DNA from: Chloroflexota bacterium
Lineage (GTDB): Bacteria > Chloroflexota > Dormibacteria > Dormibacterales > Dormibacteraceae
NCBI GenBank assembly: GCA_005880795.1
Contig: VBGP01000008.1
Span: forward strand, 62,001 to 126,000
Direction: 5' to 3'
Length of the DNA stretch: 64,000 bases
The notes beneath the pieces are model-generated. The model did no database searches. It was not told the origin of the DNA and saw only the letters and a list, made by a program, of their open reading frames with translations. Below are positions 63,434 through 64,000 of the stretch, piece after piece. The position numbers and the translations under genes were made by a program. The stretch's first letter is position 1; the number at the start of each line of letters is the position of its first letter.

Positions 63434-64000
63434 GTGGCCGAACGCAACGGTGCCCGCGACGGGAACGGATCCGTCAAAGGGTCCTTCAAAGTCAAGGCAG
63501 GACTCGCCCAGATGCTGAAAGGCGGCGTGATCATGGACGTCGTCACGCCTGAGCACGCCCGCATCGCCCAGGAAGCCGGCGCATGCGCTGTGATGGCGCT
63601 GGAACGCGTGCCGGCCGACATCCGCAGGGAAGGAGGCGTGGCCAGGATGTCCGATCCGGACCTGATCAAGTCGATCATGGCCGCGGTGACGATCCCGGTC
63701 ATGGCGAAGTGCCGGATCGGCCACTTCGTCGAGGCCCAGATCCTGGAAGCGCTCGGCATCGACTACATCGACGAGTCGGAGGTGCTTACCCCGGCCGACG
63801 AGGAAAACCACATCGACAAGCACCCGTTCAAGGTTCCGTTCGTCTGCGGCTGCCGCGACCTCGGCGAGGCGACACGGCGGATCGCGGAAGGCGCGGCCAT
63901 GATCCGGACCAAGGGCGAAGCGGGTACGGGCAACGTCGTCGAGGCGGTCCGGCACGCGCGCGCGGTCAACGCCGGCATTCGCAAGCTTCAGGGCATGAAC
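63434..64000 (+). CDS. pdxS: Pyridoxal 5'-phosphate synthase subunit PdxS (3' partial)
   Basis: The first 189 residues are present; the gene runs off the window. PdxS builds PLP from ribose 5-phosphate, glyceraldehyde 3-phosphate and ammonia from PdxT. Seen here are [20 protein letters not shown] with the catalytic aspartate, [21 protein letters not shown] with the first lysine-site region replaced as usual downstream, [36 protein letters not shown] (residues ~85-125) and [24 protein letters not shown]. An N-terminal extension of about 15 Gly/Asn/Arg-rich residues precedes the family start. Confidence 0.93.
   Translation, partial: MAERNGARDGNGSVKGSFKVKAGLAQMLKGGVIMDVVTPEHARIAQEAGACAVMALERVPADIRREGGVARMSDPDLIKSIMAAVTIPVMAKCRIGHFVEAQILEALGIDYIDESEVLTPADEENHIDKHPFKVPFVCGCRDLGEATRRIAEGAAMIRTKGEAGTGNVVEAVRHARAVNAGIRKLQGMN

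Overview
The window is one contiguous piece of a high-GC bacterial chromosome. It is almost entirely coding: most same-strand neighbours overlap by 1-4 bases, and no gap between genes exceeds about 210 bases. Several traits suggest a Terrabacteria-type lineage (Actinomycetota, Chloroflexota or Candidatus Dormibacterota/AD3): paired DUF881 proteins, a CBS-less GuaB3-type IMP dehydrogenase, PyrR with class 1B PyrD/PyrK, a two-subunit pyruvate carboxylase, a PHA-regulator-like protein and many leaderless promoters. I cannot fix the phylum from sequence alone. I saw no rRNA, tRNA, CRISPR array, insertion sequence or prophage.

Layout. 1-13 kb is a mixed housekeeping stretch: the end of a molybdopterin-binding gene, DUF309, an HD phosphohydrolase, an FmdB-type zinc ribbon, a PLP dehydratase, threonine aldolase, an amidohydrolase, a PHA-regulator/basic-protein pair, two DUF881 proteins, glutamate dehydrogenase, an epimerase/acyltransferase pair and DUF4332. 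13-21.6 kb holds guaB3-guaA, then purD-purE-pycB-pycA-NUDIX. 21.6-24.3 kb is an ECF sigma factor with a membrane-anchored propeller protein. 24.5-35.3 kb is a head-to-tail purine operon (purB-C-S-Q-L-F-M-N-H) ending in tryptophan 2,3-dioxygenase and a small cysteine protein. 35.5-43 kb holds MFS/MarR, thiolase, an antibiotic-kinase-like gene and an ABC exporter. 43-50.5 kb is a pyrimidine operon: pyrB, pyrR, a single-frame carA-carB fusion, pyrK and pyrD. 50.5-64 kb is mixed: a second ABC exporter, an MFS protein, RidA, redox enzymes, hisA/yajQ, ilvE, glycerate kinase, a second ECF sigma factor, a SHOCT protein and the start of pdxS.

How the genes work together. The two purine blocks encode most of the route from phosphoribosylamine to IMP and on to GMP. 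The pyrimidine operon makes carbamoyl phosphate and carbamoyl aspartate and oxidises dihydroorotate; pyrC, pyrE and pyrF are elsewhere. The pyrB leader contains what looks like a PyrR-binding RNA hairpin that covers the ribosome binding site.

Most notable observations: (1) the carA-carB fusion; (2) a paired-palindrome element, a 20-bp perfect palindrome followed by a partner whose centre is exactly 42 bp away, present upstream of both purD and glycerate kinase; (3) repeated apparent use of CTG start codons, mostly in CTGA overlaps (purN, ridA, guaB3); (4) the PyrR-binding-loop candidate; (5) a damaged 3' end of purM; (6) divergent leaderless promoters packed into gaps of 15-16 bp.
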